DNA from: Streptomyces xantholiticus
GTDB taxonomy: Bacteria > Actinomycetota > Actinomycetes > Streptomycetales > Streptomycetaceae
Length of the DNA stretch: 64,000 nt
Assembly: GCF_014651015.1 (NCBI RefSeq)
Contig: NZ_BMWB01000002.1
Span: 372,001-436,000 of the forward strand
Direction of reading: 5' to 3'
The position numbers were made by a program, and so were the translations under genes. Shown piece after piece: positions 36,271-44,864 of this stretch. Numbering within the stretch: the first letter of the stretch is position 1; every line of letters begins with the position of its first letter. The notes under the pieces are model-generated. The model worked only from the letters and a program-made list of their open reading frames with translations. It searched no databases and was not told the origin of the DNA.

Positions 36271-36735
36271 ATGACTCCGGTCCTCGTTGGCCACTGGGCC
36301 ACCCTGCCGCCCTCAGGAGCTCCAGTGCCCGTACGACCGCCCGGCCCCGCCCGCTCGCCCCGCCGCGCTTCCGGCCCCTCCCCCAGGCGGCCGCCCTCCT
36401 CGCGGCGCAAACCGTCAAGGCCGCCCTCCGGCCGGCCGTCGGACCCGGTGGGCGAAGTCGTCCGCTGGGGGGCGTTCAGCTGCCTGCTGGTCCCTGTGGT
36501 GCTGGTCGCGTACGGGACGTCCGCCTGGGGCGCGGCCGCCGCGGCCCTCGGCCTCGCCGCGGTGACCGCAACCTGCCGGGCCCTGCTGCGCCACTCCGAG
36601 CGGACGGCGGCACGGTGCCACGCCCGTACGGACTCGCCGCACGCCGGAAGCCATGACTCCGGTACCGTCCCGGGGGCGCGCCACGGCGCGCGGCGCGGAG
36701 CGAGGCGCGGATCGAGGCGCACGCCCGGCGGCTGA
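36271..36735 (+). CDS. Small membrane protein with basic Pro/Arg-rich N-terminus
   Basis: A predicted 154-residue protein. A basic N-terminus (ASGPSPRRPPSSRRKPSRPP) leads into DPVGEVVRWGAFSCLLVPVV and a second helix (AWGAAAAALGLAAVTATCRA), followed by a His/Arg/Gly-rich tail. ATG 36271 follows GGTGACC; the frame is open further upstream but without a better start. The GRPSDPVGEVVRW stretch looks conserved from memory of streptomycete proteins next to adpA, but no function is known. Confidence 0.55.
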   Translation: MTPVLVGHWATLPPSGAPVPVRPPGPARSPRRASGPSPRRPPSSRRKPSRPPSGRPSDPVGEVVRWGAFSCLLVPVVLVAYGTSAWGAAAAALGLAAVTATCRALLRHSERTAARCHARTDSPHAGSHDSGTVPGARHGARRGARRGSRRTPGG

Positions 36736-37123
36736 CAGTTTCGCGCACCCCTCACCCGTATGTTTTCAGCCAACTTCACTGCACAGGCGGAACCTTGCCG
36801 AAATGGCCTGCCAACCCCCTTGTCACCAGGGGGGAAAGGGCTGAAGACGGCGCCCGCACCCTACGGGGACGGGCCATGACCGTGAGGCGCACTTCCCTGC
36901 GGGGCCCCCAGATGGAACGCTTCGTGATCGAATGCATCGCGCCAAGTTGCCATGTCGACATAGCGGGGCATCCCGAACTTGTCACGCCGGCGCCACGGGA
37001 CGCAGTAGATTCGATCATGAGTATCGAAGGCCGGGGGACTCGTGCAGAACCGAGGGGAAACGTGCAGGAGCGAAAGGCCCGAAACGAACGGGGAGACGCG
37101 CACTTCGAGGGGGGTTTAGCGTC
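36736..37123 (+). promoter_or_regulatory. Long adpA upstream region
   Basis: About 390 bases precede adpA without a supported gene; a 110-codon plus-strand frame overlapping the adpA start has no recognisable product. The stretch 36740-36785 is locally AT-richer (TATGTTTTCAGCCAACTTCA) and may hold the distal promoter. In Streptomyces this region is known to bind AdpA itself and other developmental regulators; no specific site is claimed here. Confidence 0.45.
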
Positions 37124-38320
37124 ATGAGTCAGGACTCCGCCGCACCGGAGACGGCACGAAAGCTGTCCGGGCGTCGGCGACGGGAAGTCGTCGCCGTGCT
37201 GCTGTTCAGCGGCGGCCCTATATTCGAAAGTTCCATCCCGCTCTCGGTGTTCGGAATTGACCGTCAGGACGCCGGAGTTCCTCGCTACCGCCTGCTGGTG
37301 TGCGGGGGCGAGGACGGACCGCTGCGGACCACCGGCGGTCTGGAACTGACCACACCGTACGGTCTCGAGGCGATCAGCAGAGCGGGCACCGTCGTGGTGC
37401 CCGCCTGGCGCTCGATCACCTCGCCGCCGCCGCCCGAGGCGCTCGACGCGCTGCGCCGGGCACACGAGGAAGGCGCCCGGATCGTCGGCCTGTGCACCGG
37501 GGCGTTCGTCCTGGCCGCGGCCGGCCTGCTCGACGGGCGTCCCGCCACCACCCACTGGATGTACGCGCCGACCCTGGCGAAGCGCTACCCGTCCGTCCAC
37601 GTGGATCCGCGGGAGCTGTTCGTCGACGACGGCGATGTGCTCACCTCCGCGGGCACTGCGGCCGGAATCGACCTCTGTCTGCACATCGTGCGCACCGACC
37701 ACGGCACGGAGGCAGCCGGAGCACTCGCCCGCAGGCTGGTCGTCCCGCCCCGGCGCAGCGGCGGTCAGGAGCGCTATCTCGACAGGTCTTTACCCGAGGA
37801 AATCGGCTCGGACCCGCTGGCCGAGGTCGTCTCCTGGGCACTGGAACACCTCCACGAACAGTTCGACGTGGAGACGCTGGCCGCGCGTGCGTACATGAGC
37901 AGACGCACCTTCGACCGGCGGTTCCGCTCACTGACCGGGTCGGCCCCGCTGCAGTGGCTGATCACCCAGCGGGTGCTGCAGGCGCAACGGCTGCTCGAGA
38001 CCTCCGACTACTCGGTCGACGAGGTCGCCGGCCGATGCGGCTTCCGTTCCCCGGTGGCACTGCGCGGCCACTTCCGGCGGCAGCTGGGGTCCTCCCCGGC
38101 CGCCTACCGGGCCGCGTACCGGGCCCGCCGCCCACAGGGCGAACCGGACCGGTCGTCACTGGCGGAGGCCATGGTGGCCGCGCAGACGGGGCCGGTCGCC
38201 AGACGCGCCCCCGCGGGGGCCATGGCGTCGGCCGCCGCCGACCTGGGCAAACCGGGCCCGGAGTCGTATGTGCCGGGTCACGGCCGGCCGAGCCTGCCGG
38301 GGCCGCGCAGCGCACCGTAG
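37124..38320 (+). CDS. adpA: AraC-family developmental master regulator AdpA
   Basis: A 398-residue AdpA, the A-factor/bldA-dependent activator of morphological development and secondary metabolism. ATG 37124 follows GAGGGGGG. The ThiJ/PfpI/DJ-1-like dimerisation domain (about residues 25-200) has [20 protein letters not shown] and [20 protein letters not shown]. The AraC DNA-binding domain (about 220-325) has [20 protein letters not shown] and [20 protein letters not shown]. The linker between them contains a TTA leucine codon at 37790-37792 (RSLPEE), so translation depends on the bldA tRNA. The C-terminal tail is variable. Near-identical to known AdpA in its domains. Confidence 0.97.
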   Translation: MSQDSAAPETARKLSGRRRREVVAVLLFSGGPIFESSIPLSVFGIDRQDAGVPRYRLLVCGGEDGPLRTTGGLELTTPYGLEAISRAGTVVVPAWRSITSPPPPEALDALRRAHEEGARIVGLCTGAFVLAAAGLLDGRPATTHWMYAPTLAKRYPSVHVDPRELFVDDGDVLTSAGTAAGIDLCLHIVRTDHGTEAAGALARRLVVPPRRSGGQERYLDRSLPEEIGSDPLAEVVSWALEHLHEQFDVETLAARAYMSRRTFDRRFRSLTGSAPLQWLITQRVLQAQRLLETSDYSVDEVAGRCGFRSPVALRGHFRRQLGSSPAAYRAAYRARRPQGEPDRSSLAEAMVAAQTGPVARRAPAGAMASAAADLGKPGPESYVPGHGRPSLPGPRSAP

Positions 38321-38490
38321 GCCGTGGGCCTGTCCGACCCAGGTCCGCCGGACAGCCCCACCCCACAGCCCGACCCGGCCCGGCCGGGGCCCGCCCGCAC
38401 AGGACGGCGCCCCGGCCGGGCCGGCGGTGTTCCCGGGCCGGGCCTGCGAGGCCGGGAACGTCGCCCGGCCGCCCCCGTAAGGTAGGACGC

Positions 38491-39093
38491 ATGAACGATC
38501 GCATGGTGTGGATCGACTGCGAGATGACCGGGCTCTCGCTGACGGACGACGCACTCATCGAGGTGGCCGCGCTGGTCACCGACTCGGAACTTAACGTGCT
38601 CGGCGAAGGCGTGGACATCGTGATCCGCCCGCCGGACGCGGCGCTCGAGACGATGCCGGATGTGGTGCGCCAGATGCACACCGCCTCAGGCCTGCTCGAC
38701 GCCCTGGCCGGCGGCACGACCCTCGCCGATGCCGAGGAGCAGGTCCTCGCCTACGTCCGGGAGCACGTCAAGGAGCCCGGCAAGGCCCCGCTGTGCGGCA
38801 ACTCGGTCGGCACCGACCGCGGCTTCCTGCTGCGCGACATGCCGACGCTGGAGAGCTACCTCCACTACCGGATCGTCGACGTCTCCTCGATCAAGGAGCT
38901 GGCCCGCCGCTGGTATCCGCGGGCCTACTTCAACAGCCCGGAGAAAAACGGCAACCACCGGGCGCTGGCGGACATCCGCGAGTCCATCGTCGAACTCCGC
39001 TACTACCGCGAGGCGGTTTTCGTCCCGCAGCCCGGTCCCGACTCCGAGACGGCGAAGGGCATCGCCGCCAAGCACGTGCTGCCCGCGCAATAG
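38491..39093 (+). CDS. orn: Oligoribonuclease
   Basis: A 200-residue DEDD-family 3'-5' exoribonuclease that degrades di- to penta-nucleotides, including the pGpG left from c-di-GMP hydrolysis. Exo motifs: WIDCEMTGL (Exo I), [18 protein letters not shown] (Exo II), and [18 protein letters not shown] (Exo III). In streptomycetes this gene (ornA) lies directly downstream of adpA and affects development. Strongly supported. Confidence 0.96.
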   Translation: MNDRMVWIDCEMTGLSLTDDALIEVAALVTDSELNVLGEGVDIVIRPPDAALETMPDVVRQMHTASGLLDALAGGTTLADAEEQVLAYVREHVKEPGKAPLCGNSVGTDRGFLLRDMPTLESYLHYRIVDVSSIKELARRWYPRAYFNSPEKNGNHRALADIRESIVELRYYREAVFVPQPGPDSETAKGIAAKHVLPAQ

Positions 39094-39185
39094 CCCTGCT
39101 CCGTGCCCGTGGAAAACACGGGCGCGAGCACCCTCTCGGACCCTGTACACTTTTTCTCGGCCGGTCGGGAAAGCGACCGGTCGTG

Positions 39186-39258
39186 GTGGGTATAGCTCAG
39201 CTGGTAGAGCACCTGGTTGTGGTCCAGGATGTCGCGGGTTCGAGTCCCGTTACTCACC
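39186..39258 (+). tRNA. tRNA-His (GTG anticodon)
   Basis: A full cloverleaf: acceptor GTGGGTA paired with TACTCAC, D-arm GCTCAGCTGGTAGAGC, anticodon loop TTGTGGT with GTG at 39219-39221, and T-arm GGGTTCGAGTCCC. G39185 can serve as the extra G-1 opposite C39258. No encoded CCA. It is directly followed by a terminator and an integrase, making it a likely integration site. Confidence 0.97.
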
Positions 39259-39268
39259 CTTACTGATC

Positions 39269-39300
39269 AAGGCCCGGCCTGCGAAAACAGGCCGGGCCTT
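39269..39300 (+). terminator. Terminator after tRNA-His
   Basis: A perfect 13-bp stem (AAGGCCCGGCCTG 39269-39281 with CAGGCCGGGCCTT 39288-39300) with loop CGAAAA, 11 bases after the tRNA. Confidence 0.88.
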
Positions 39301-39368
39301 CGTCATGCCCGGAACTTTGGGAACACCATGGGAACACAGACCCCGTTCGCCGGTCGTATCGTCCGCCC

Positions 39369-40622
39369 ATGGCGAGCATCGTGGAACGACCCAAGAAGGA
39401 CGGGACCTGTACCTATCAGGTGAAGTGGCGGCAGGACGGCGAGTGGCAGTCGGAGAAGTTCGCCGAGCTCCCCGCGGCCGAGCAGTTCAAGGCCCTCGTC
39501 GAGGCGCACGGCGGACAGTGGCCGCATGGCTGGGTGCGTGGCGAAGGGTTCGTAGAGCCGGACACCACGCCCGGCGACATGCCGCTCATGAAGTGGGCCA
39601 CCCGCTACGTCGACCGACTCACCGGCATCGACGTCCGCACCCGCGAGGACTACCACCGCGAGATCCGCATCCACTTCTCCCACATCGTCCATGCCCGGGC
39701 CGATGGGCTCGAGGTGCCGGCGACCGTCTGCAACCTCACCCAGGACGACGTCACCGACTGGGTCCGCCGCGAAGAAGAGGGCCAGCCCGCCGACGACGAC
39801 CCGGAGAAGTGGGCGCGCAGGCCGGCCGACCCGAAGTCCATCCGCAACCGGCACGGGCTGCTGTACTGCATCGTGCAGGCCGCCGTGGAGGCCCAGCCCC
39901 AGCTGCGCACCACGAACTGCTGCAAGAAGACCCGGCTCCCCCGCGCAGACGACCACATCGAACAGCCGATGACGTTCCTCGAACGCGACGAGTACGCCCG
40001 CGTGGCACAGGAGATCACCGACCCCGACGCGCGGGACCTGGCCGACTGGCTGGTCGGCACCGGCATGCGCTTTAGCGAGGCCACCGCCCTCAAGATCAGC
40101 GACCTCAACTTGACCGCGGCCAAGCCCACCGTCAGCGTGCAGCGCGCATGGAAGAAGGCGAAGAAGGGCAGCGAGAAGGCGTTCTACCTCGGCCCGCCGA
40201 AGACGAAGAAGGCGCGGCGCCTGCTCGGCCTGTCCCCCGCGCAGATCGACATGCTGCGGCGTCTGACCGCCGGGCGCAGGAACGACGACGACGTGTTCCG
40301 CGCCGCGATGGGCGGGGCTTGGCGGCACGCGAACTACTACAACCGCAAGTGGATGCCCGCGGTGAAGGCGGCCGTCGAGAAGGGGCTGCCGAAGAGGCCC
40401 CGAATCCACGATCTTCGGCACACCCACGCGTCGTGGCTGATCTCCGCGAACATCCCGCTGCCCGCGATCCAGCTCCGGTTGAGGCACGAGTCGATCCAGA
40501 CCACGGTCGACCGGTACGAGCACCTGGAGCGACACCTCGACGACGACATCACCGCCGCCGTCGAGGCCGCCATGGGTGTGCCGGCACCCAGGGCGGCCCT
40601 CTCGGTCGTCCAGGCGGGATGA
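39369..40622 (+). CDS. int: Tyrosine recombinase / site-specific integrase
   Basis: A 417-residue phage-type integrase. An N-terminal Arm-type segment (MASIVERPKKDGTCTYQVKW) and a core-binding domain (about 75-200) precede the catalytic domain. The catalytic set is visible: Arg in GTGMRFSEATALK, Lys-containing beta strand (KKAKKGSEKAF), HDLRHTHASWLI (H-x-x-R), and the nucleophile Tyr in VDRYEHLE after RHESIQTT. It lies 110 bases downstream of tRNA-His and points away from it, the usual arrangement for an element inserted at a tRNA 3' end. No excisionase is seen next to it. Confidence 0.92.
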   Translation: MASIVERPKKDGTCTYQVKWRQDGEWQSEKFAELPAAEQFKALVEAHGGQWPHGWVRGEGFVEPDTTPGDMPLMKWATRYVDRLTGIDVRTREDYHREIRIHFSHIVHARADGLEVPATVCNLTQDDVTDWVRREEEGQPADDDPEKWARRPADPKSIRNRHGLLYCIVQAAVEAQPQLRTTNCCKKTRLPRADDHIEQPMTFLERDEYARVAQEITDPDARDLADWLVGTGMRFSEATALKISDLNLTAAKPTVSVQRAWKKAKKGSEKAFYLGPPKTKKARRLLGLSPAQIDMLRRLTAGRRNDDDVFRAAMGGAWRHANYYNRKWMPAVKAAVEKGLPKRPRIHDLRHTHASWLISANIPLPAIQLRLRHESIQTTVDRYEHLERHLDDDITAAVEAAMGVPAPRAALSVVQAG

Positions 40623-40629
40623 ACCGCGG

Positions 40630-41173
40630 TCAGGCGTCGACGTGGGGGGCGGGGCCTGGCTCGTCGGCGTCGCCCTGGACCCACACCTCGGAGCGGACCA
40701 TGCGGCGCAGCAGAATGCTGATCTCTGCTGCCACGAGGGGTGTGGCCTCCCCCCTCGCGGATCAGCCAGGCATGACGGCCGACGCTCTCGACTGAGAGGC
40801 AGTGGATACCGATCGGGACGCGGTGAGCCGGTGCGAGTTCCCAGCAGGCTTCGAACACGCGACGGGGATGGACCATGTTCTCCGGTGTGGGCTCCAGGCG
40901 CTTCCAGCGGCCGGTCTCGAAGGCGCTGCGCTGCTGTTCGGATATCTCCTTGAGCAGCTCGACGGAGGCGTGGCCGGAGGCAACGATGACATGGATGGTC
41001 ATGCCGTCGGCGCTGGGCACGATGTCGACCACGCGGCCCGGGGGCAACTCCCCTTCCTCAGCCACCCGGTAGACCGTTTCGATGATGTCCTGCCCACGTC
41101 GCCCTCCCTGATCCGCACAGCCCCACGCGCACGCCAGTTCGAACTGGGGTGCGCATAGAATGGCCGATTCCAC
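40630..41173 (-). pseudogene. Unknown island protein interrupted by a one-base frameshift
   Basis: A minus-strand reading frame gives a coherent protein: IIETVYRVAEEGELPPGRVV, GMTIHVIVASGHASVELLKE, then WKRLEPTPENMVHPRRVFEA and IGIHCLSVESVGRHAWLIRE. At a run of six G/C (40749-40754) the sense shifts to another frame that continues EATPLVAAEISILLRRMVRS and ends QGDADEPGPAPHVDA at 40630. Removing one base from the run joins the two. The start is uncertain (GTG 41173 or TTG 41191). I do not recognise the family. Real decay or a homopolymer sequencing error are both possible. Confidence 0.5.
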
Positions 41174-41265
41174 CCTCCAGGCGGACCCCAATCATGCACA
41201 CGGCCTGCGCTTTTAACTAGATGGAATGCGCAAGTTACTTTGAGTGCGGATACGGGTAAGGCGAC

Positions 41266-41355
41266 TCAGGCTTTGCGGTACGCCTCAATGAGGACCTGGA
41301 TCCTGCGGATGTCCTCGGGGCTCATCCCGTCGAGGTGAGGCACGATCGCGCGCAC
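41266..41355 (-). other. Short ORF or gene tail in the island
   Basis: Twenty-nine codons reading VRAIVPHLDGMSPEDIRRIQ and ending VLIEAYRKA look like a genuine helical C-terminus, but there is no ribosome site and upstream sequence in this frame is unconvincing. Probably the tail of a lost gene. Confidence 0.25.
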
Positions 41356-41536
41356 GCTCTCGTCACCGCTCCGTGCGGGCCGCCGGCCGCTGCGAGTGCG
41401 CCGGGGAGTGCGGCTGCGGCACGCACACCGGCCGCTGAAATCTCAACGGCGGCACGGCGTACGGCACCAGCTCCCGCGTCGTTCTCACAGTGGCGCACCT
41501 CGACCACACCCCCGAGACAGACACCGGAGCACGCCC

Positions 41537-41662
41537 GTGCTGAGCCGCCTCCTCCCCACACTCCTCGTCGTCGCCGCGGGCCTCACCCTTGCGGCGGCGG
41601 CCGCCGCCGTCCTGGTCATCATCGACCGCCTCCGCGACCGCAAGGAGCAGGACCGTGACTGA
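41537..41662 (+). CDS. Very small membrane protein
   Basis: A 41-residue single-pass protein: a helix (LLVVAAGLTLAAAAAAVLVI) with a strongly charged C-terminus (IDRLRDRKEQDRD). GTG 41537 is the most sensible start. It overlaps the next gene by eight bases, as phage and plasmid cassettes often do. Resembles the small Spd-like or holin-like proteins of actinobacterial elements in layout only. Confidence 0.45.
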   Translation: MLSRLLPTLLVVAAGLTLAAAAAAVLVIIDRLRDRKEQDRD

Positions 41663-42215
41663 CCCGTACCGCAAGCTCACCACCGCCGTCGTCGAGATAG
41701 GGACGCAGCTCCGATGCCTCGCCGACGCCAACGCGACGCCTGTCGCCGCCGACGACGACGCCCCGACGACGACGCCCGACAACGGCCGTCGCATCACCAG
41801 CTGGTTCCCCATCAGCCCCGAACTCGCCACGCAGCGCGCCGAGACGATGAGCATGCTGGAGCGCTACCTCGACGGCCGCCCGCCGTGCATCCCCGACCAC
41901 GGCGTGCCCGTGCACTGCCCCGGCTGCGCTGCCGACGCCCCGACGAAGCGCGAGGAGCAGCCCCGCCCGGCCGAGCAGTGCCGCGCCGAACACGGCGACG
42001 ACCCGGTACGCCGCTGCATTCGCCCCGCCCGCCACACCGAGGACCACGCGGCCGGTGACGGCTGGCACTGCCTGGAGGACATCGCCGTCTACCCGGCCAC
42101 CGAGGAGCTGGAGGGCTGTCGCTGCCACCACGGTGACGAACTCTGCTCCGGCTGCCGCCGCTGCCCCGACGTCTGCAACGGGTGCGACGGCCCCGGGTAC
42201 GGCGACGCCCGCTGA
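41655..42215 (+). CDS. Cys/His-rich island protein, putative zinc-binding
   Basis: A 186-residue protein of unknown function. GTG 41655 overlaps the preceding small gene. The N-terminal third is a helix followed by an Asp/Thr/Pro-rich linker, then TSWFPISPELATQRAETMSM. The C-terminal half is Cys/His-rich: VHCPGC, EQCRAEHGDDPVRRCIRPAR, a HTEDHAAGDGWHC segment, then CRCHHGDELCSGCRRC and DVCNGC, consistent with several zinc knuckles. Similar Cys-rich small proteins occur in actinophage genomes. No homologous function is claimed. Confidence 0.6.
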   Translation: MTDPYRKLTTAVVEIGTQLRCLADANATPVAADDDAPTTTPDNGRRITSWFPISPELATQRAETMSMLERYLDGRPPCIPDHGVPVHCPGCAADAPTKREEQPRPAEQCRAEHGDDPVRRCIRPARHTEDHAAGDGWHCLEDIAVYPATEELEGCRCHHGDELCSGCRRCPDVCNGCDGPGYGDAR

Positions 42216-42440
42216 CGCAGGTCAGACGCCCCGTCGCCCACCCGGACGACGGGGCGTTTGCGACTGCTCGGGTGGTCTTCGCAATGACATGCGCCAGGTC
42301 GCGATCATTCGATCATGTGGCGTGAAAGATGGCTCTGTTCGTGGATACGGACAATCCGACACGCATGCAATCAAGCTCACTTTGCCGAGTCTGCGCGTTT
42401 GCGGCGTGACCACCCGAAGTCTCGTGAGGAAGGTGCTCTG

Positions 42441-43109
42441 GTGAGCCGTAGAACGATCCGAAGTTCCCGCGTGAACTCCGCCACGATGGTTTCAGCAGGC
42501 GCGCTTGCTGTGGCACTCAACGTGGTTACGAGCACGCAGGCCATCGCCGACGCGATCCACAGGTCTGGCACCGAACACAGCGTGGGGCTGCCAGGCCCGA
42601 ACGGTGCCACGAGCACTGACCGCGACAAGGACAAGGACAAGGGCAGGGGCCCCCGCGGTCCCCAGGGCTTCCAGGGAGTCCCGGGGGTTCCGGGGGCTCC
42701 GGGCGTCCAGGGTCCCCAGGGCTCCCAAGGCGCAGCGGGCCCGCAGGGTGACACCGGGGCCCAAGGCGCGCAGGGCTTCCAGGGCGGCACCGGAGCGCAG
42801 GGTCCCCAGGGCTTCCAGGGCAGCACCGGTGCACAGGGGGCCCAGGGACCGGTCGGCGTTTCCGGGTACGACGTGAATACAACGGAAACCACGTGCAGTC
42901 CCGGAGCCTCTTGCGTCACTCTGGTGGAGTGTGATCCGGGGAAGGTGGTAACCGGAGGAGGCGTTGTCTGGGAGCCCTTCGTTTTTGGCGTCACCGTCAG
43001 CCAGTCCGGGGCATTCGCCGACCGCACCGGGTGGCAAGCCGGTGTCCAGAACGCAGCCGACGTTCCCGTCACATACGAGGCCCAGGCGATTTGTGTGAAC
43101 GCCAGCTGA
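42441..43109 (+). CDS. Collagen-like protein with N-terminal membrane/signal segment
   Basis: A 222-residue protein. GTG 42441 follows GGAAGG. Residues 1-40 contain a hydrophobic export segment ([20 protein letters not shown]). After a charged Asp/Lys stretch come about 23 uninterrupted Gly-X-Y triplets (42655-42855), rich in Gln and Pro ([15 protein letters not shown]), then a 75-residue globular C-terminus with three cysteines plus one near the end. A collagen-like stalk with a C-terminal trimerising head is the expected architecture. Upstream gap 42216-42440 presumably holds its promoter. Confidence 0.75.
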   Translation: MSRRTIRSSRVNSATMVSAGALAVALNVVTSTQAIADAIHRSGTEHSVGLPGPNGATSTDRDKDKDKGRGPRGPQGFQGVPGVPGAPGVQGPQGSQGAAGPQGDTGAQGAQGFQGGTGAQGPQGFQGSTGAQGAQGPVGVSGYDVNTTETTCSPGASCVTLVECDPGKVVTGGGVVWEPFVFGVTVSQSGAFADRTGWQAGVQNAADVPVTYEAQAICVNAS

Positions 43110-43553
43110 TCGACGGCGCGTACGTCCGCGCGAGGTTCCTTATAGGCCGGGACCGAGCAGAGGTATCGGTGCCGATCCCGGGCCCGCGTGGTCCGGCTGG
43201 TGAACCGGGCGAGCCCGGGGCGCCGGGAGACGTCGGCCCCACTGGTGCGCCTGGCGAGCCGGGCGAGCCTGGGCAGGGCGGAGCCGACGGGCAGCAGGGC
43301 CCGGCCGGCACGGAAGGACCACAGGGGCCCACCGGCCCTCAGGGTGAGCGCGGAGAGCAGGGCCCGCGTGGGGAGCAGGGCGAGCAGGGGCCTGCCGGTC
43401 CGGCTGGTCAGTCCTGCCCTGAGGGCTACTCGTGGCAGACCCCGGACGACGACCCCGGACGCGAAGGTCTGCCGCAAAGACAGGGCTCCTGACCCGGAGC
43501 CTCCGGCACCACTGTCTCTCGCCCTGGACCCGTCCCGCCGCCAATACCCGTAG
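43091..43553 (+). pseudogene. Second collagen-like gene, frameshifted near its 3' end
   Basis: About 26 Gly-X-Y triplets ([20 protein letters not shown]...), this time Glu/Pro-rich, followed by the conserved actinophage-type ending [15 protein letters not shown]. At 43452-43458 (CCCC run) the frame shifts: the continuation [16 protein letters not shown] is found one frame over and stops at 43553. Removing one C restores [20 protein letters not shown]. The start is unclear (TTG 43091 or GTG 43169) and the N-terminus overlaps the end of the first collagen-like gene. Proteins with this SCPxGYS tail occur in Streptomyces phages and elements (from memory). Confidence 0.6.
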
Positions 43554-43638
43554 GGGCCCTGTTCCGCAACACGGCTACCGCACTGTCCTCACACAGCGCA
43601 TGATGCTCACCACCATCCGTAATGTCCTTGGGGGGACC

Positions 43639-44046
43639 ATGCGCCGCACCGCCATAGCCGTAACAACTGCCCTACTGGCGGCCACGCTCACTGCCTGCGG
43701 GAGCGACAGCAGCAGTGAAGCCACAGCCAGCCCTTCTCCGTCAGCATCCGTCGAGGCTGAGGCCACGTTCCTCGACTCCGTGACGGCCGCCGGCTTCTCC
43801 AGTTGGTCAGATTCCCAGCCGACGGACGAGGAACTTGTCGCCTACCCGCCGCAGTGGTGTAGCGAGTTCGACGCGGACCACAGCGTGAAGTACGTGCTCG
43901 ACGATCCGAGCCTCTACCCCATTGGCCATAACTGGGGAACGGCTCTGCCGGACGCGCAGCAGCTTGTCGTCCTTGCGGTGAAGGCGTACTGCCCAGAGCA
44001 CCAGGCGATGGTGGTGGAAGAACTGAAGGAGAGCGGGGCCTACTGA
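43639..44046 (+). CDS. DUF732-like lipoprotein
   Basis: A 135-residue lipoprotein. ATG 43639 follows TTGGGGGG and starts MRRTAIAVTTALLAATLTAC, with lipobox LTAC-G. A Ser/Ala/Pro linker leads to a small domain with ATFLDSVTAAGFSSWSDSQP, a cysteine in PQWCSEFD and a second in VKAYCPEHQ, matching the layout of DUF732 (two helices joined by a disulfide). Function unknown. Confidence 0.7.
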   Translation: MRRTAIAVTTALLAATLTACGSDSSSEATASPSPSASVEAEATFLDSVTAAGFSSWSDSQPTDEELVAYPPQWCSEFDADHSVKYVLDDPSLYPIGHNWGTALPDAQQLVVLAVKAYCPEHQAMVVEELKESGAY

Positions 44047-44120
44047 CTTTGGCGTCCTGTTGACCGCCGGGCCACTCCCGCTACGGTGCCGCGTACCGAC
44101 ACCGAACGAGGGGAACCACC

Positions 44121-44335
44121 ATGGCCCGGCGACTGCAGCGAGTCGGCTCCAACTCCGCAACGACGGCTGCCCCACCCTCTACCAACTCCCGGGCAGCGAC
44201 GCCTACGTCGTCCAGGGCGACCGCGTCACCGACCCCGCCGAACTCCAGCAGCTCGACAACCTCACGCCGGAGGAGGGCGCCGTCGTTGTCCCGCGCGAAC
44301 TCCTCGCCAACTTCGGCCCAAAGGAACCCGTCCAC
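44121..44335 (+). pseudogene. Small DUF6879-associated protein, frameshifted after codon 12
   Basis: ATG 44121 with GAGGGGA upstream starts MARRLQRVGSNS, the usual opening of the small gene that precedes DUF6879 genes. Then the frame is lost: one extra G near 44157 would continue NDGCPTLYQLPGSDAYVVQG, DRVTDPAELQQLDNLTPEEG and VVVPRELLANFGPKE, which is what the neighbouring frame reads. That frame has no stop before the DUF6879 start, so the two genes now appear fused in the shifted frame. Confidence 0.6.
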
Positions 44336-44848
44336 GTGCCCGTCCCGATTCCGTTCGACGAGTTCACCAGCATGTTCACCACGCTGAAGCACTCCGCGTG
44401 GCGTCTGGAGACCCGCCGCCGGTACGCCAGCGACGAGCAAACCGACACCTACGCCCAGTTCCTCGCCGAAAGCCGCGTGGACTGGGACCTCGATGACCCG
44501 TGGTGCCGCGGCCGCCGTGAGCAGGCCGCGCTCGGGAAGCGGTTCGAGCGGGTGCGGATCCTCGACGAACCGCCCACCGTCGGGCAGCGCTACCTCCTCG
44601 ACAACGCCCGGCGCAACGAGGCCGTCGGCGAGGACATCCGGATCCTGACCCGGGCCACGGCCGAAGAACTCCGGCTCCCTGAAGAAGACTTCTGGATCTT
44701 CGACGCCCGGGTCGTAGGCCTGCTCCACTTCGACGACGCCGACGAGATCACCGGCGTCGAACTCATCACCACCCCAAGCGAGGTGCTGCGCTACCTCCAG
44801 GCCCGCGAGGCCGCATGGCACCACGCCACCCCCTACGACCAGGCATAG
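44336..44848 (+). CDS. DUF6879 family protein
   Basis: A 170-residue protein of the streptomycete DUF6879 family, which accompanies XRE/DUF5753 regulators. GTG 44336 gives VPVPIPFDEFTSMFTTLKHS. Hallmarks: AWRLETRRRYASDEQTDTYA, WDLDDPWCRGRREQAALGKR, YLLDNARRNEAVGEDIRILT, DFWIFDARVVGLLHFDDADE. The role is not established; the fixed neighbourhood suggests it works with the regulator encoded 16 bases downstream. Confidence 0.8.
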   Translation: MPVPIPFDEFTSMFTTLKHSAWRLETRRRYASDEQTDTYAQFLAESRVDWDLDDPWCRGRREQAALGKRFERVRILDEPPTVGQRYLLDNARRNEAVGEDIRILTRATAEELRLPEEDFWIFDARVVGLLHFDDADEITGVELITTPSEVLRYLQAREAAWHHATPYDQA

Positions 44849-44864
44849 CCGCTACCGTGCCCAT

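Noticed and set aside
36795..37127. 110-codon ORF upstream of and overlapping the adpA start
   Set aside because: No recognisable domain, and it lies in the known long regulatory leader of adpA; a leader peptide cannot be ruled out but is not supported.
42655..42860. Short regular repeats that could be mistaken for a CRISPR or tandem DNA repeat
   Set aside because: They are codon-phased Gly-X-Y collagen triplets with variable third bases and no spacer structure. No CRISPR array or cas gene was seen anywhere in the window.
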